Source: Cytophagaceae bacterium (GTDB lineage: Bacteria > Bacteroidota > Bacteroidia > Cytophagales > UBA9547). From it: DNA of 64,000 nucleotides. The DNA lies in NCBI GenBank assembly GCA_027488865.1, contig JAIYAU010000025.1, forward strand, positions 316,359 through 380,358, written 5' to 3'. Positions 1 through 9,852 of this stretch are shown one piece after another. The translations under genes and the position numbers were made by a program. Position 1 is the stretch's first letter. Every line of letters starts with the position of its first letter. The notes below the pieces were generated by a model. The model was not told the origin of the DNA. It did not search any database and worked only from the letters and a program-made list of their open reading frames with translations.

Positions 1-2220
1 GTAGCACAAGAAATTCCAATACCGATAACTGTAATCAGTGGGCAACAAGCTGAAGATGCAGGGGCGTTTAATGTAAACCGATTGAAGGAATTGGTTCCAT
101 CTGTACAGTTGTATTCATCTAACGCAAGAAATACCACGCTGAATATAAGAGGCTTAGGTTCTACATTTGGCCTTACTAATGACGGAATAGACCCAGGTGT
201 AGGTTTTTACATAGACGGTGTTTACCATGCAAGACCTGCAGCAACTTCTTTAGATTTTGTAGATATTGATCAAATTGAAGTATTAAGAGGTCCGCAGGGA
301 ACACTATTTGGAAAAAACACCACAGCAGGTGCTTTTAACATTACAACAAAAAAACCAAGCTTTAAGCCAGGAGGAACAGCAGAAATAAGTTATGGTAACT
401 ATAATTTCATTCAAGCAAAAACAACCTACACTGGCGCCATTGCACCAAATCTAGCGGCAAGATTCTCATTTTCTGGAACACAAAGACAAGGAACCATTTA
501 TAACCCTATTGATCGGCAACACTATAATGGTCAGAATAACTTAGGATTTAAAGGACAGTTGTATTACAATCCAACCAACAAATTGGAAATATTGGTTTCA
601 GGTGACCAAAACATTCAGCGTCCTGACGGCTTTTCTCTTGTACCAGCTGGTATCACTTCTACCATGAGAAGTGACTTTAGACAATACAACAAAATAATCA
701 CTGATTTGGGTTATGGAGAAATTAAAATTGATCCTTTCAAAAGAAATGTTTTAACAAATACACCTTGGAGACATGATCAAGAAATAGGTGGAGTGTCGTT
801 GAATATTGATTATAAAATTGGTAAAGGAACTTTAACTTCAACAAGTGCTTGGAGATATTGGAACTGGAGACCAGTAAATGACAGAGATTTTACGCAGGTA
901 GCTGCTTTAACTAAATCACAAGCCAATTCACGTCATGATCAATTTTCTCAGGAAATTAGATATGCTGGAAATATTACCGAAAAAATAAGCGGGGTGGTTG
1001 GTTTATATTTACTAAGTCAAAATTTACAAGGTCTTGATCAAACCGAAGAGGTAGGAAAAGATCAATGGAGATTTCAACAGAGAGACAATTCAGCCGCTCA
1101 AGCGGGTTGGTCTACTCCTGGTTTGTTAGATGGATTTGGTACAAGAACAAATTCTACAATTAAATCCACCAGTGCAGCAATATTTGCTCAAGCTGATTGG
1201 GAATTTCTAAAAGGATTCCATTTCTTGCCAGGTATTAGATATACTTATGACAGCAAAGAGGTAGATTATGATAGACAAACATATGGTGGATTAGAAACTA
1301 CCAATAGTACGTTGTTAGGATTTAAAAGACAAGTGTACACCCCACAAGCATTTAAAGCAAATACTACAAATAATAACATTTCTGGTAATATTACAGTATC
1401 ATATAGACCTTCTGATAAATTAAATACGTTTGTCACCTACTCTACTGGCTATAAGCCAATAGGTGTAAACGTGGGCGGCTTGCCAACCATTAATGGAAGA
1501 CCAGACTCTACAGTAGCTGTAGTAAAGCCTGAGTTTGTACAACATTATGAACTTGGTATCAAAACCAAACCTTTTAAAGGCGCTTTTATTAATGTGACTG
1601 TGTTTAATACGGACATCAAAGATTATCAAACCAGTGTACAATCACAAGAACTAGGTGCAGGTAGAGGCTATTTAGCAAATGCGGAAAAAGTCAACGTGAA
1701 AGGTTTGGAAGTGGACGGAAGTTATCAATTGAAGAAGTTTTTAACCCTCAATGCCGCTTTGGCTTATACAGATGGCAAATACGTTACTTTCAAAAATGCC
1801 CCTTTACCTCTGGAGGATACAGGTAACACTGCTGCGACAGCACAAAATTTTAAAGATATTTCTGGTGGGGTATTGCCAGGTATTTCTAATTGGAATGTAT
1901 CTGGAGGTGCGGACATAAGTATAAAAGGTAACTTATTTGGTAAACAAGGAAGATTCTTTGTAGCTTCTGATGCATCTCATCGTTCAAAATATTCTTCAAA
2001 TCCTACACCTTCTAAAGTGTTAAATATTGAAGGCTATACCTTAGTCAATGGCAGAATAGGATTTAGATCATCTAGTGTTACTTTCTTCTTATGGTCTCGT
2101 AATCTTGCCAACACTAATTATTTTGAACAATTACAGTCAGCGCCAGGTAACTTCGGTCTATACGTTGGTGTGTTAGGTGACCCTCGTACTTATGGAGCAA
2201 CATTAAGATATAATTTTTAA
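1..2220 (+). CDS. TonB-dependent outer-membrane receptor, 5' end outside the window
   Basis: Open from the first base, so signal peptide, any carboxypeptidase-like N-domain and the TonB box lie upstream; 739 residues are visible. The visible start is already inside the plug domain (IPITVISGQQ, then IRGLG, then EVLRGPQGTLFGKNTTAGA near residue 100), followed by a long barrel rich in alternating aromatic strands and ending in the outer-membrane C-terminal phenylalanine (ATLRYNF). The family imports scarce large nutrients (siderophores, cobalamin, glycans) across the outer membrane using TonB-ExbBD energy. The plug resembles siderophore-type receptors more than SusC, but no substrate can be assigned and no partner gene is next to it. 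Confidence 0.93.
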   Translation, partial: VAQEIPIPITVISGQQAEDAGAFNVNRLKELVPSVQLYSSNARNTTLNIRGLGSTFGLTNDGIDPGVGFYIDGVYHARPAATSLDFVDIDQIEVLRGPQGTLFGKNTTAGAFNITTKKPSFKPGGTAEISYGNYNFIQAKTTYTGAIAPNLAARFSFSGTQRQGTIYNPIDRQHYNGQNNLGFKGQLYYNPTNKLEILVSGDQNIQRPDGFSLVPAGITSTMRSDFRQYNKIITDLGYGEIKIDPFKRNVLTNTPWRHDQEIGGVSLNIDYKIGKGTLTSTSAWRYWNWRPVNDRDFTQVAALTKSQANSRHDQFSQEIRYAGNITEKISGVVGLYLLSQNLQGLDQTEEVGKDQWRFQQRDNSAAQAGWSTPGLLDGFGTRTNSTIKSTSAAIFAQADWEFLKGFHFLPGIRYTYDSKEVDYDRQTYGGLETTNSTLLGFKRQVYTPQAFKANTTNNNISGNITVSYRPSDKLNTFVTYSTGYKPIGVNVGGLPTINGRPDSTVAVVKPEFVQHYELGIKTKPFKGAFINVTVFNTDIKDYQTSVQSQELGAGRGYLANAEKVNVKGLEVDGSYQLKKFLTLNAALAYTDGKYVTFKNAPLPLEDTGNTAATAQNFKDISGGVLPGISNWNVSGGADISIKGNLFGKQGRFFVASDASHRSKYSSNPTPSKVLNIEGYTLVNGRIGFRSSSVTFFLWSRNLANTNYFEQLQSAPGNFGLYVGVLGDPRTYGATLRYNF

Positions 2221-2241
2221 TTAGTAATAAGCATTTTTTTC

Positions 2242-2294
2242 ACAAACCTTCTCGTTATTGTTTTACACAATATACGAGAAGGTTTGTTTTTTTT
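2242..2294 (+). terminator. Rho-independent terminator of the TonB receptor
   Basis: A perfect 14-bp stem (2242-2255 pairs with 2274-2287) with an 18-nt loop is followed by a run of eight T. It lies 21 bp after the receptor stop codon. Confidence 0.9.
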
Positions 2295-2530
2295 GGAGTT
2301 AAGCAAAGCACAAAAATTTCAACTAATCCTATCGATAGGTTTAAAACTAAGAAATAACTTTCCCAATTTTAATCTAAATAAATTTTCACATTGCACATTT
2401 TTTGACAACATAATTTTTAATTGGGTTAATAAGCCAAAGAAGTATTTTCCAATACTTACCTTAACTAAATGGAACACCTTCTTTTTGGTTATCAACCAAA
2501 GTAGTATATTTGAAACTTGATTAAATTATA
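2295..2530. other. AT-rich intergenic stretch, no gene seen
   Basis: This stretch separates the receptor terminator from the glycosyltransferase. It can be read open on the plus strand, but that reading starts in the terminator arm and has no family resemblance, so I do not call it. It presumably holds the glycosyltransferase promoter, though no clear TTTG/TAnnTTTG pair stands out. Confidence 0.5.
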
Positions 2531-3706
2531 ATGGGTAAGGTTATTTTAAATGCTTCATATGGGTATTTTCCAAGTATTTCTGGTGTAGGTGAGATAATAA
2601 GGGCAACTTATACTAAACTACTTGAGCAAGGCCATATTGATAAAGTAATCCTTTTGTGCGCTGACACTGAAAAAACAGGTGTTTATTATGAAAATCAAAA
2701 CGGTATTGAAATCTACCGTTTTAAAATGATTCAAATATTAAATGGACGTATTCCACTACCTAGTTACGATATGTGGAGGAAATTATGTTGGTTAATAAAA
2801 GAATTTAAACCTTATCAAATTCATACCCATACCAGATTTCAGTTTCTTAATATTTTTGCATTAATAGCAAGCAGGCTATTCAAAACAGAGATTGTACATG
2901 TGGAATATTTGGCCTCACACGTTAAAGGTGAGTCTTTACCCATTACTTTGGCCTCTTATCTTTGGGATAAAACTATTAGTAAATTTGTTTTTGCTAAATC
3001 ACATCGAATTGTATCAACCAGTGAATCAATTACTGAGTTTATTTGTGGCACATTAAAAGCACCAAAGGGCAAAGTTGTTACCATACCAAATGCCTCAACG
3101 ATAGCAGTATATCCTGTATCATATCAACAAAAATTTGAAGGAGTTACTTTATTTAAAATTGCTTATATAGGCCGTTTCGTAAAATTAAAGAACCTAATGA
3201 CAATTATAAAGGCCGTTCACTTATTAATTGATAAAAAACTACCTGTTCAATTTAATTTGGCAGGAGACGGAGCATTAAAAAATGAAATTTTGCAATATAT
3301 CGAACTTCATAATTTGCATCCATACGTCAATTATTTAGGCAAAATTAGCAAGGAGGATGTGCGATCGTTATTAGTTGATAACCATATCTTTCTAAATCCA
3401 TCTAACCTCGAAGGATTGCCTAACACGGTATTAGAAGCCATATCTTGTTCCAATTTTGTGGTTACTACCAACGTAGGAGGCAACAAAGATCTTATTAAAG
3501 TTGATGACTGTTTGATAGATCTTAACATACTTTCACCTGAGGTACTGGCTGAACGCATAGAAACACTAATAAAAAATAGTGCTTACTACGTGCCACTTTT
3601 TGAAAGTAATAAAAGCTATGTGATAAATAATTTTAGTTGGGACAATGTAGTTCAATTGTATTGTGACCACATTATTCATAGCGAAGTCACCATTTCGGTA
3701 GATTAA
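2531..3706 (+). CDS. Glycosyltransferase family 4 (GT-B fold)
   Basis: A 391-residue GT-B glycosyltransferase. The N-terminal Rossmann half begins MGKVILNASYGYFPSISGVG, with the glycine-rich acceptor loop; the C-terminal nucleotide-sugar half has IAYIGRFVKLKNL, then the EX7E motif (E294 and E302 in NLEGLPNTVLEA), then TTNVGGNKDLI. Such retaining enzymes move a sugar from a nucleotide donor to a glycan, usually for surface polysaccharide. It is a single gene between two terminators, so neither donor nor acceptor can be read from context. The ATG start follows an in-frame stop closely and matches the family N-terminus. Confidence 0.9.
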   Translation: MGKVILNASYGYFPSISGVGEIIRATYTKLLEQGHIDKVILLCADTEKTGVYYENQNGIEIYRFKMIQILNGRIPLPSYDMWRKLCWLIKEFKPYQIHTHTRFQFLNIFALIASRLFKTEIVHVEYLASHVKGESLPITLASYLWDKTISKFVFAKSHRIVSTSESITEFICGTLKAPKGKVVTIPNASTIAVYPVSYQQKFEGVTLFKIAYIGRFVKLKNLMTIIKAVHLLIDKKLPVQFNLAGDGALKNEILQYIELHNLHPYVNYLGKISKEDVRSLLVDNHIFLNPSNLEGLPNTVLEAISCSNFVVTTNVGGNKDLIKVDDCLIDLNILSPEVLAERIETLIKNSAYYVPLFESNKSYVINNFSWDNVVQLYCDHIIHSEVTISVD

Positions 3707-3739
3707 CAAAAATCACTTTAAGATTGTCCTAAAATTAAA

Positions 3740-3764
3740 AAGGACTGCATTTATTGCAGCCCTT
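3740..3764 (-). terminator. Terminator of the rplT transcript
   Basis: A 10-bp stem with one G-T pair (3740-3749 with 3755-3764) and a 5-nt loop. Read on the minus strand it is followed by a T-rich run, so it ends the infC-rpmI-rplT transcript; it may also stop the convergent glycosyltransferase message. Confidence 0.75.
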
Positions 3765-3785
3765 ATTAATATATCAAATATTATA

Positions 3786-4130
3786 TTATTTCAATTTTGC
3801 TACAACCGCTTGAAAAGCTGTAGGTTTATTTAATGCTAAATCGGCTAAAACCTTCCTATTAAGTGTTAAACCCGATTTTCTTAATTTACCAATAAATTGT
3901 GAGTATGAAATTCCTTGTTCACGTACGGCTGCATTAATACGTTGTATCCATAAGCTGCGCATCTCTCTTTTCTTTGCTTTTCTATCACGGTAAGCGTAAG
4001 TTCCACCCTTTTCTAAGGTGTTTTTAGCTACAGTGTATACATTACCACGAGAAAGGAAATTACCTTTGGTTTCCTTTAATATTCTCTTTCTTTTTTCTCT
4101 CGATGCAACGGAGTTTACTGACCTAGGCAT
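3786..4130 (-). CDS. rplT: 50S ribosomal protein L20
   Basis: A 114-residue basic protein with the L20 signature throughout: [19 protein letters not shown] at the start, [15 protein letters not shown], the conserved centre [18 protein letters not shown], and [13 protein letters not shown] near the end. L20 binds 23S rRNA and is needed early in large-subunit assembly. It is last in the order infC-rpmI-rplT, 127 bp after rpmI. In several bacteria L20 represses its own operon by binding the leader RNA; no such site was checked here. Confidence 0.98.
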   Translation of the reverse strand: MPRSVNSVASREKRKRILKETKGNFLSRGNVYTVAKNTLEKGGTYAYRDRKAKKREMRSLWIQRINAAVREQGISYSQFIGKLRKSGLTLNRKVLADLALNKPTAFQAVVAKLK

Positions 4131-4257
4131 AAATTTAATTGTTTTGACAACCGGAGAATCAATTGATTACTTTAATCCGGGTATCGGGTTGAACATGATT
4201 TACTATTTTTTTTGTTTACCTTAAAGTTATTATTTTACTTGTTGTAAAACAAACACC

Positions 4258-4452
4258 TCATATTTTTAACAATGCCCTTACTCTTGGCATATCTGACTCG
4301 CTTACCATAGTAAAACCAGTAAGATTTCTCTTTTGTTTGGTTGTTTTTTTGGTAAGAATGTGGTTCTTAAAAGCCTGCTTTCTTTTTATTTTACCTGAAC
4401 CGGTAATTTTGAAGCGCTTTTTGGCACCTGAATTGGTTTTTACTGACGGCAT
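4258..4452 (-). CDS. rpmI: 50S ribosomal protein L35
   Basis: A 64-residue, very basic protein starting [20 protein letters not shown], with the family's [11 protein letters not shown] and a normal length. It is a small large-subunit protein lying 28 bp after infC, in the conserved infC-rpmI-rplT order. The ATG start matches the universal N-terminus. Confidence 0.98.
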   Translation of the reverse strand: MPSVKTNSGAKKRFKITGSGKIKRKQAFKNHILTKKTTKQKRNLTGFTMVSESDMPRVRALLKI

Positions 4453-4480
4453 ACTACTATTTATTTAAATTAAACTCGTT

Positions 4481-5083
4481 TTATTTTTTAGTTGCTACTT
4501 TTGGAGCCAATAATAAAATCATTTTTTTACCCTCTAACATTGGTAACTGCTCGACCTTAGCCACTTCGGCTAATTCTTGTGCAAACTTTAGCAACAATAT
4601 TTCCCCTCTCTCTTTGTAAACAATGGTTCTACCAACAAAAAATACATACGCCTTTACTTTTGATCCTTCCTTAAGAAAGTTTATAGCGTGTTTTAATTTA
4701 AATTCAAAATCGTGGTCGTCGGTATTAGGTCCGAACCTAATTTCCTTAACTACTACTTTTTGTGTTTTGGCTTTTATTTCCTTTTGTTTCTTCTTTTGCT
4801 CGTACTTAAATTTAGAATAATCTACAACTTTACAAACAGGAGGGTCTGCATTAGGAGATATTTCTACCAAATCTAAATTAAGGTTAGCGGCAATTTGTAT
4901 TGCTTGTTGAATTGGATACACGCCTACCTCCACATTTTCACCCACTACCCGTACTTGTGGGGCCTTAATCCTATCATTGATTTTATAAGGCTCCTCTTGC
5001 TGTACACGACCTCTAAAATTTGGTCTTCCTTGATTGCTACGATTAGCGTTATTACTTGAATTGTTAAAATTATTCCCTGCCAA
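4481..5083 (-). CDS. infC: Translation initiation factor IF-3
   Basis: 200 residues. A low-complexity Asn/Ser/Arg tail of about 30 residues precedes the IF3-N domain ([40 protein letters not shown]), then a linker and the IF3-C domain ([18 protein letters not shown]). IF-3 binds the 30S subunit and enforces start-codon choice. The called start is TTG at 5083; infC often uses a rare start for self-control, so a non-ATG start is expected, but the exact position is uncertain because the N-tail is not conserved. thrS, the usual upstream partner, is absent: the next gene upstream is prmC, 144 bp away. Confidence 0.95.
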   Translation of the reverse strand: MAGNNFNNSSNNANRSNQGRPNFRGRVQQEEPYKINDRIKAPQVRVVGENVEVGVYPIQQAIQIAANLNLDLVEISPNADPPVCKVVDYSKFKYEQKKKQKEIKAKTQKVVVKEIRFGPNTDDHDFEFKLKHAINFLKEGSKVKAYVFFVGRTIVYKERGEILLLKFAQELAEVAKVEQLPMLEGKKMILLLAPKVATKK

Positions 5084-5227
5084 ACTGTATGATTTTAAAA
5101 CAGGCTGCGAATATCGTGATTTATATTAATAATTGAAACAGAAGTAGTAAAAATATTATCGTATTTCATTTAATTGTAGAATATTGACTCAAAAAATGTG
5201 TTTTATCCAATTAATTTTCTCTAGAAC

Positions 5228-6082
5228 TTAACTACAAGGTTTAACTGCACTTACAATTCTGTCCTTCTGATAAATATCTTTAACAACTTCCACTTTACAA
5301 AATCCGTGATTTTCAAAAAGTTCTTTAACCATTCCTCCATAGGATTCATTAATTTCAACATATAAACAGCCCTGTTCGTTTAAATGCCTTTGAGAAAATT
5401 TAGCGATTTTTTGATAAAATAAAAGAGGATTGGTGTCTGGTACAAATAAGGCTAGGGCTGGTTCGTAGCCAACTACATTCTCATGCATTAGCTGTTTTTC
5501 TTCTAAAGTTATATAAGGTGGATTGCTGACAATTACATCGAATTTTGAAAGCTCCAAGGTATCATCTAATATACTCTTGATCAATAATTCGACACTTGCA
5601 TTCAATAATTGAGCATTTTTTGTTGCAATCGCTATGGCCGCCTCTGACACATCTAACGCAGTTACCTTACTTAGGGGTAGTTTTTTAGCAAGAGATATAG
5701 CTATGCAACCGCTACCAGTACCAATATCCAAAATGGATAACTCTTTATTAGGATGAGCATTAATAATCAAATTCACAAGTTCTTCAGTTTCTGGGCGGGG
5801 AATTAAAACAGAAGGATCTACACAAAAATCAAAACCAAAAAAATGTGAGGTGCCTACTATATATTGAATTGGCTCATGATTTAACAACCTAATAAGAGCA
5901 GTTTCAATAGATTCATCCACGTCAAATTCCGAGGTTTTTATTGCATAATTAGCTAAAACCTGTGATTTGGTTAGCTTAAATAGATGTTCTAAAAGCAAAA
6001 AGGCAATATTCCTAGCTTCTGCTATTGGATATATTGCCTTTAGTCTTTCAATTATCTTTTGAAGTGCTTTAGCAGCTTGCAT
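5228..6082 (-). CDS. prmC: Peptide chain release factor N5-glutamine methyltransferase
   Basis: A 284-residue HemK/PrmC protein that methylates the glutamine of the GGQ motif in release factors RF1 and RF2. The N-terminal helical substrate domain is followed by PSVLIPRPETEELV, SAM motif I (LDIGTGSGCIAI) and the catalytic NPPY motif (VSNPPYITLEE), in full-length form. I place the start at the ATG at 6082, which overlaps the upstream stop as TAATG and implies coupled translation. A TTG five codons further upstream (6097) is also open. Confidence 0.95.
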   Translation of the reverse strand: MQAAKALQKIIERLKAIYPIAEARNIAFLLLEHLFKLTKSQVLANYAIKTSEFDVDESIETALIRLLNHEPIQYIVGTSHFFGFDFCVDPSVLIPRPETEELVNLIINAHPNKELSILDIGTGSGCIAISLAKKLPLSKVTALDVSEAAIAIATKNAQLLNASVELLIKSILDDTLELSKFDVIVSNPPYITLEEKQLMHENVVGYEPALALFVPDTNPLLFYQKIAKFSQRHLNEQGCLYVEINESYGGMVKELFENHGFCKVEVVKDIYQKDRIVSAVKPCS

Positions 6083-6483
6083 TATTCTCCATTCCAAATA
6101 ACCTGTTTTTCTTTACCCACCACCAACAGAATTCTCACTGGTGAAGGTAGCAATACAAGTCTCACATCTTTGCCGGGATATTTATCTGAGTCCACTACTA
6201 CACCTTCTTTACCATCAACATCAAATTTACCATCCACCAAATTAGCTTTTTTAGGTAAATACCCAGTAGCTAACAGTACATCGGTATCAGGACAGTGTTT
6301 TTCGTGAATTTCTGTAAATATTTCCTCAAGTTCATCACCATATTCATCTACCAAATCATCTTCTAAATCATGAAGCTCTTCTTCGATTTGGTCGTAAGTT
6401 TTATCGTCATAACTTAGCTTACTTAAAGCGATTCTTTTATTTAAAATAGCTATAAGAGCTAAATTTAATTCTTTAATATCCAT
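6082..6483 (-). CDS. Conserved acidic protein of unknown function
   Basis: 133 residues, strongly acidic in the middle (EEELHDLEDDLVDEYGDELE) with a basic/hydrophobic C-terminal half (VRLVLLPSPVRILLVVGKE). There is no signal peptide or membrane segment, so it is probably cytosolic. I recognise no family with certainty. Its stop overlaps the prmC start (TAATG), so the two are co-translated, but this does not prove a role in release-factor modification. Confidence 0.75.
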   Translation of the reverse strand: MDIKELNLALIAILNKRIALSKLSYDDKTYDQIEEELHDLEDDLVDEYGDELEEIFTEIHEKHCPDTDVLLATGYLPKKANLVDGKFDVDGKEGVVVDSDKYPGKDVRLVLLPSPVRILLVVGKEKQVIWNGE

Positions 6484-6718
6484 TACAGTTCCTTTTGAAT
6501 AACCTATGCCACAAAGTTGAAAGAATTTAGTTTTATTACAAAATTGTTTTAGAATATTATCTTTATTATAATTCTATTTTAATATCTTGGTTGATTAGGT
6601 GCTTTTATTATTTGCTTTTGACTTAAAATAAAATATTACAAACACATTTTTTGAAATACTCCTTAGAAATGCTTTATTTGCTTTTGTATATTTATAAAAT
6701 CTGTTTATTCTAGTTAAT

Positions 6719-8476
6719 ATGGAATTAGTACCTACCTCTTTACATCTCGAAGACAAAGTGAAGACTAACATTAGCTTGTGGCTTAACGGCAACTATGATG
6801 AAGCCACAAAGGCAGAAATCAAATCGTTGATAAGTGCTAATAATGTGGAAGAGCTTACCAATGCATTTTACAAAGATTTAGAATTTGGTACGGGAGGTTT
6901 AAGAGGAATAATGGGTGTAGGATGTAACAAAATGAATAAATACACCATAGGTGCTGCCACTCAAGGACTTGCTAACTATTTGAAGATATGTTATCCAAAC
7001 CAAAATATTAAAGTTGCTATCGCATACGATAGTAGGAACAATTCTAAATATTTTGGTGATATTACTGCAGATGTATTTAGTGCCAACGGTATAAGTGTAT
7101 TTTTATTTTCAGAACTAAGACCAACCCCAGAGCTATCATTTGCAATACGTTATTTTGGTTGTCAGAGTGGGGTGGTAATTACTGCTTCACATAATCCAAA
7201 AGAATACAACGGCTACAAGGCCTATTGGAATGATGGTGCACAAATGATAGATCCACATGATGTTAATGTAATAAATGAAGTTACAAAAATTAAAGATGTG
7301 GCAGATATTAAATTTACTAGAAATAGTGATTTGGTTAAATACGTTTTAGACGAAGTAGATCAAGCTTATATAGAAAAGACCGCGTCACTTTCTGTTTCAC
7401 CAGAAGCTATTAAACGCCAAAATAATTTAAAAATTGTCTACACTCCTATCCATGGAACAGGCGTGAAGGTGGTTCCGCCTATGTTACATAAATTTGGGTT
7501 TACTAATGTAAATGTATTAGCATCTCAAAGTGAACCTGATGGTAATTTTCCTACAGTAGTTTATCCTAACCCCGAAGAAAGCGAAGCCCTAAGTTTGGCG
7601 ATAGACGAAGCTAAAAAAATAGATGCTGATTTAGTATTGGCTACTGACCCTGACGCGGACCGAGTGGGAATTGCCGTTAAGAATATTAAAAATGAATGGC
7701 AACTGTTGAATGGAAATCAAACAGGAAGTTTGTTACTATATTATCTACTTTCTGCATGGGATAAAGCTGGCAAGCTAGATGGAAATCAATATATAGTAAA
7801 AACTATTGTTACTACTGATATAATAGATAAGATAGCCATAAAATTTGGAGTTGACTATTTTAACACACTTACAGGCTTCAAATATATTGCAGGTATAATA
7901 AGAGACCTTGAGGGTAAAAAAACCTTTATCGCAGGTGGTGAGGAGAGTTACGGGTATCTCGTAGGTGAATTTGTCCGCGATAAAGATGCAGTAAGTGCTT
8001 GTGCATTTATCGCAGAAATGACAGCATGGGCTAAGGACAAAGGTACTTCATTGTATGACTTGTTATTAGATATGTATGTTGAATTTGGCTTATTTAAAGA
8101 AAAGCTAATTTCGATAACCAAAAAAGGTAAAACAGGTGCAGAGGAAATTAAAGAAATGATGAAAACATTGCGTCAAAATCCTCCAGCTTATGTGGCTGGT
8201 TCTCCCTTGTTGACGATGTATGACTATGAAAATTCAGTTCAAAAGGACTTAAAAACTGGTCAAATCACAGTTTTAGATTATCCTAAATCTGATGTTCTTC
8301 AATTTATTACAGAGGATGGTACGAAAATTTCTGCAAGGCCATCAGGCACAGAGCCAAAAATAAAATTCTACTTTAGTGTTAATTCTCCATTGGATTCCAA
8401 AGATAATTTCGAAAAAATAGATAACTTGCTCGCCGAAAAAATAAAATTGGTAATTACAGACCTGAAATTAGACTAG
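6719..8476 (+). CDS. Phospho-sugar mutase (phosphoglucomutase/phosphomannomutase family)
   Basis: A 585-residue alpha-D-phosphohexomutase interconverting hexose 1- and 6-phosphates in the cytosol. All four signatures are present: GTGGLRGIMG near the N-terminus, the phosphoserine loop TASHNPKEYNGYK (Ser157), the Mg-binding DPDADRVG, the sugar loop GGEESYGY, and the C-terminal phosphate-binding ARPSGTEPKIKFY. Length fits the PgcA-like long group. The N-terminus of the protein is preceded by AT-rich sequence. The GtrA gene starts 2 bp after its stop, so both are probably in one transcript feeding glycan synthesis. Confidence 0.96.
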   Translation: MELVPTSLHLEDKVKTNISLWLNGNYDEATKAEIKSLISANNVEELTNAFYKDLEFGTGGLRGIMGVGCNKMNKYTIGAATQGLANYLKICYPNQNIKVAIAYDSRNNSKYFGDITADVFSANGISVFLFSELRPTPELSFAIRYFGCQSGVVITASHNPKEYNGYKAYWNDGAQMIDPHDVNVINEVTKIKDVADIKFTRNSDLVKYVLDEVDQAYIEKTASLSVSPEAIKRQNNLKIVYTPIHGTGVKVVPPMLHKFGFTNVNVLASQSEPDGNFPTVVYPNPEESEALSLAIDEAKKIDADLVLATDPDADRVGIAVKNIKNEWQLLNGNQTGSLLLYYLLSAWDKAGKLDGNQYIVKTIVTTDIIDKIAIKFGVDYFNTLTGFKYIAGIIRDLEGKKTFIAGGEESYGYLVGEFVRDKDAVSACAFIAEMTAWAKDKGTSLYDLLLDMYVEFGLFKEKLISITKKGKTGAEEIKEMMKTLRQNPPAYVAGSPLLTMYDYENSVQKDLKTGQITVLDYPKSDVLQFITEDGTKISARPSGTEPKIKFYFSVNSPLDSKDNFEKIDNLLAEKIKLVITDLKLD

Positions 8477-8478
8477 TT

Positions 8479-9018
8479 TTGAGCAAAAGAAAAGAATTAA
8501 AACAACTTAGTAAAGAGTTAATAAAATACGGAATGGTGGGTGTGGTAAACACGTTCATTTCGTTTTGCATTATTTATGTGCTTATTGAGTTGTTATTTGT
8601 ACATGACCTGTTAGCCAATTTTTTAGGTTATGTTTCTGGTTTTATTTCTAGCTTTTTCCTGAATAGAGCATGGACGTTTAAAAGTGAAGGGTCAGTAAAA
8701 AAAGAAGGTTTAGGTTTTGTAATTGTATTTAGTATTTGTTATTGCATACAATTCCTTTGGCAGTTACTTTTACATGCCAACGTAGAGGTAATGGTTAATT
8801 TATCTCAATATGTCTTTGACACAACCCCAGATTTTATTAAATCCATTTTAAGAGAAGACCGTTTTAAACGCCTTACCTCAGCTAAAATGCTAATGCAGAT
8901 ATCTGGTATATTTATTTTCTCCACATTAAATTTTTCTTTTAATAAGATTTTCACCTTTAAAAAAGGAAACACCCTTAACACCTTAGAACCATCCACTAGG
9001 CAATCAATCGAAGGGTAA
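8479..9018 (+). CDS. GtrA family membrane protein
   Basis: 179 residues with about four membrane segments and the GtrA pattern: YGMVGVVNTFISF in the first helix, GYVSGFISSFFLNRAWTF in the second, and FNKIFTFK at the C-terminus. GtrA proteins are small membrane proteins thought to help flip or move polyprenyl-phosphate-linked sugars. A loop of about 45 residues between helices three and four is longer than usual. The TTG start lies 2 bp after the phosphomutase stop; an internal ATG (MVGVV) would cut off the conserved beginning of helix one. Confidence 0.88.
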   Translation: MSKRKELKQLSKELIKYGMVGVVNTFISFCIIYVLIELLFVHDLLANFLGYVSGFISSFFLNRAWTFKSEGSVKKEGLGFVIVFSICYCIQFLWQLLLHANVEVMVNLSQYVFDTTPDFIKSILREDRFKRLTSAKMLMQISGIFIFSTLNFSFNKIFTFKKGNTLNTLEPSTRQSIEG

Positions 9019-9020
9019 GT

Positions 9021-9569
9021 CTATTTTTCACAAAGGTCATGAGGCAAAACATACAACAAATGTTTGTTTCTACATAAAGGAGGAATAATTTTTTCATCCA
9101 AAATGGTTTTATCTCCTTCTGTTAATGGATGTATTTGGTCATCAGGAATTAGTTTGTAAATTTTTGACTTGGTTTCGTTTATAAGATAATATTCATTGTT
9201 GCTAATTGGGAAAAAGCCGTTTTGATTATAATAAACTAAAAAAGCCTCAGTGTTATACAAATAATAACTTCTACCCGCATCTGCCAAACTCATGTATTGA
9301 GCAGATACATAATGTTCTAGTATAAATATGTTTTCATTTATCTCATTATGTTGAATAGCTAATCGATAAGTATTGGGCTCCCCCTTTTTAAATATCACTT
9401 TAATCTTCTTTTCCTCAAACTTCAAAACTCTTTCTGGAACCTTAACTACACGGTGGTCTGGAATATCTAAGTGATAAAAGTAGATACTACTATAATAGGG
9501 TTCTTCATCAGCTTGTGAAAATGCAAAAATTAAAAGGAAAAATAATAAAAATGCTACTTTCTTAAACAT
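9021..9569 (-). CDS. Secreted protein of unknown function
   Basis: 183 residues with a clear Sec signal peptide (MFKKVAFLLFFLLIFAFSQA, cleavage after about residue 20) and a beta-rich, Tyr-rich mature part with no recognisable domain. Two cysteines near the C-terminus (LCRNKH, LCEK) could form a disulfide. I use the ATG at 9569 rather than a GTG two codons upstream. It converges on the GtrA gene with only 2 bp between stops and no visible terminator. Confidence 0.75.
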   Translation of the reverse strand: MFKKVAFLLFFLLIFAFSQADEEPYYSSIYFYHLDIPDHRVVKVPERVLKFEEKKIKVIFKKGEPNTYRLAIQHNEINENIFILEHYVSAQYMSLADAGRSYYLYNTEAFLVYYNQNGFFPISNNEYYLINETKSKIYKLIPDDQIHPLTEGDKTILDEKIIPPLCRNKHLLYVLPHDLCEK

Positions 9570-9852
9570 AACCACTAGTAATACACAAACTTATATTGCA
9601 AGATGCTAATATATATACAATTTACAAAAATTATTATGAAGGTGATGAAGTTCAAACAATGTTTAAAATAGGCTTTAGCTTTATGTCAAAATAAAAAGCA
9701 CCAACTTGAAACATGTTCTCAAAAAATATTAAATCATTTGAAGTTATAATTTTATTTTTAACACTTAATTAAGATATTTATCGTTTAGGAGATAAAGTGG
9801 ATTTATGAAAACTTTTAAGCACTTTTGAATGTTAAATCAAAAAGTCACAAAT

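Noticed and set aside
2284-2520. A 78-codon plus-strand reading after the TonB receptor
   Set aside because: It begins within the terminator stem, has no family resemblance and has no promoter.
9805-9828. A 7-codon reading just before the apaG ATG at 9829
   Set aside because: It lies in the same frame and has no regulatory pattern; probably chance.
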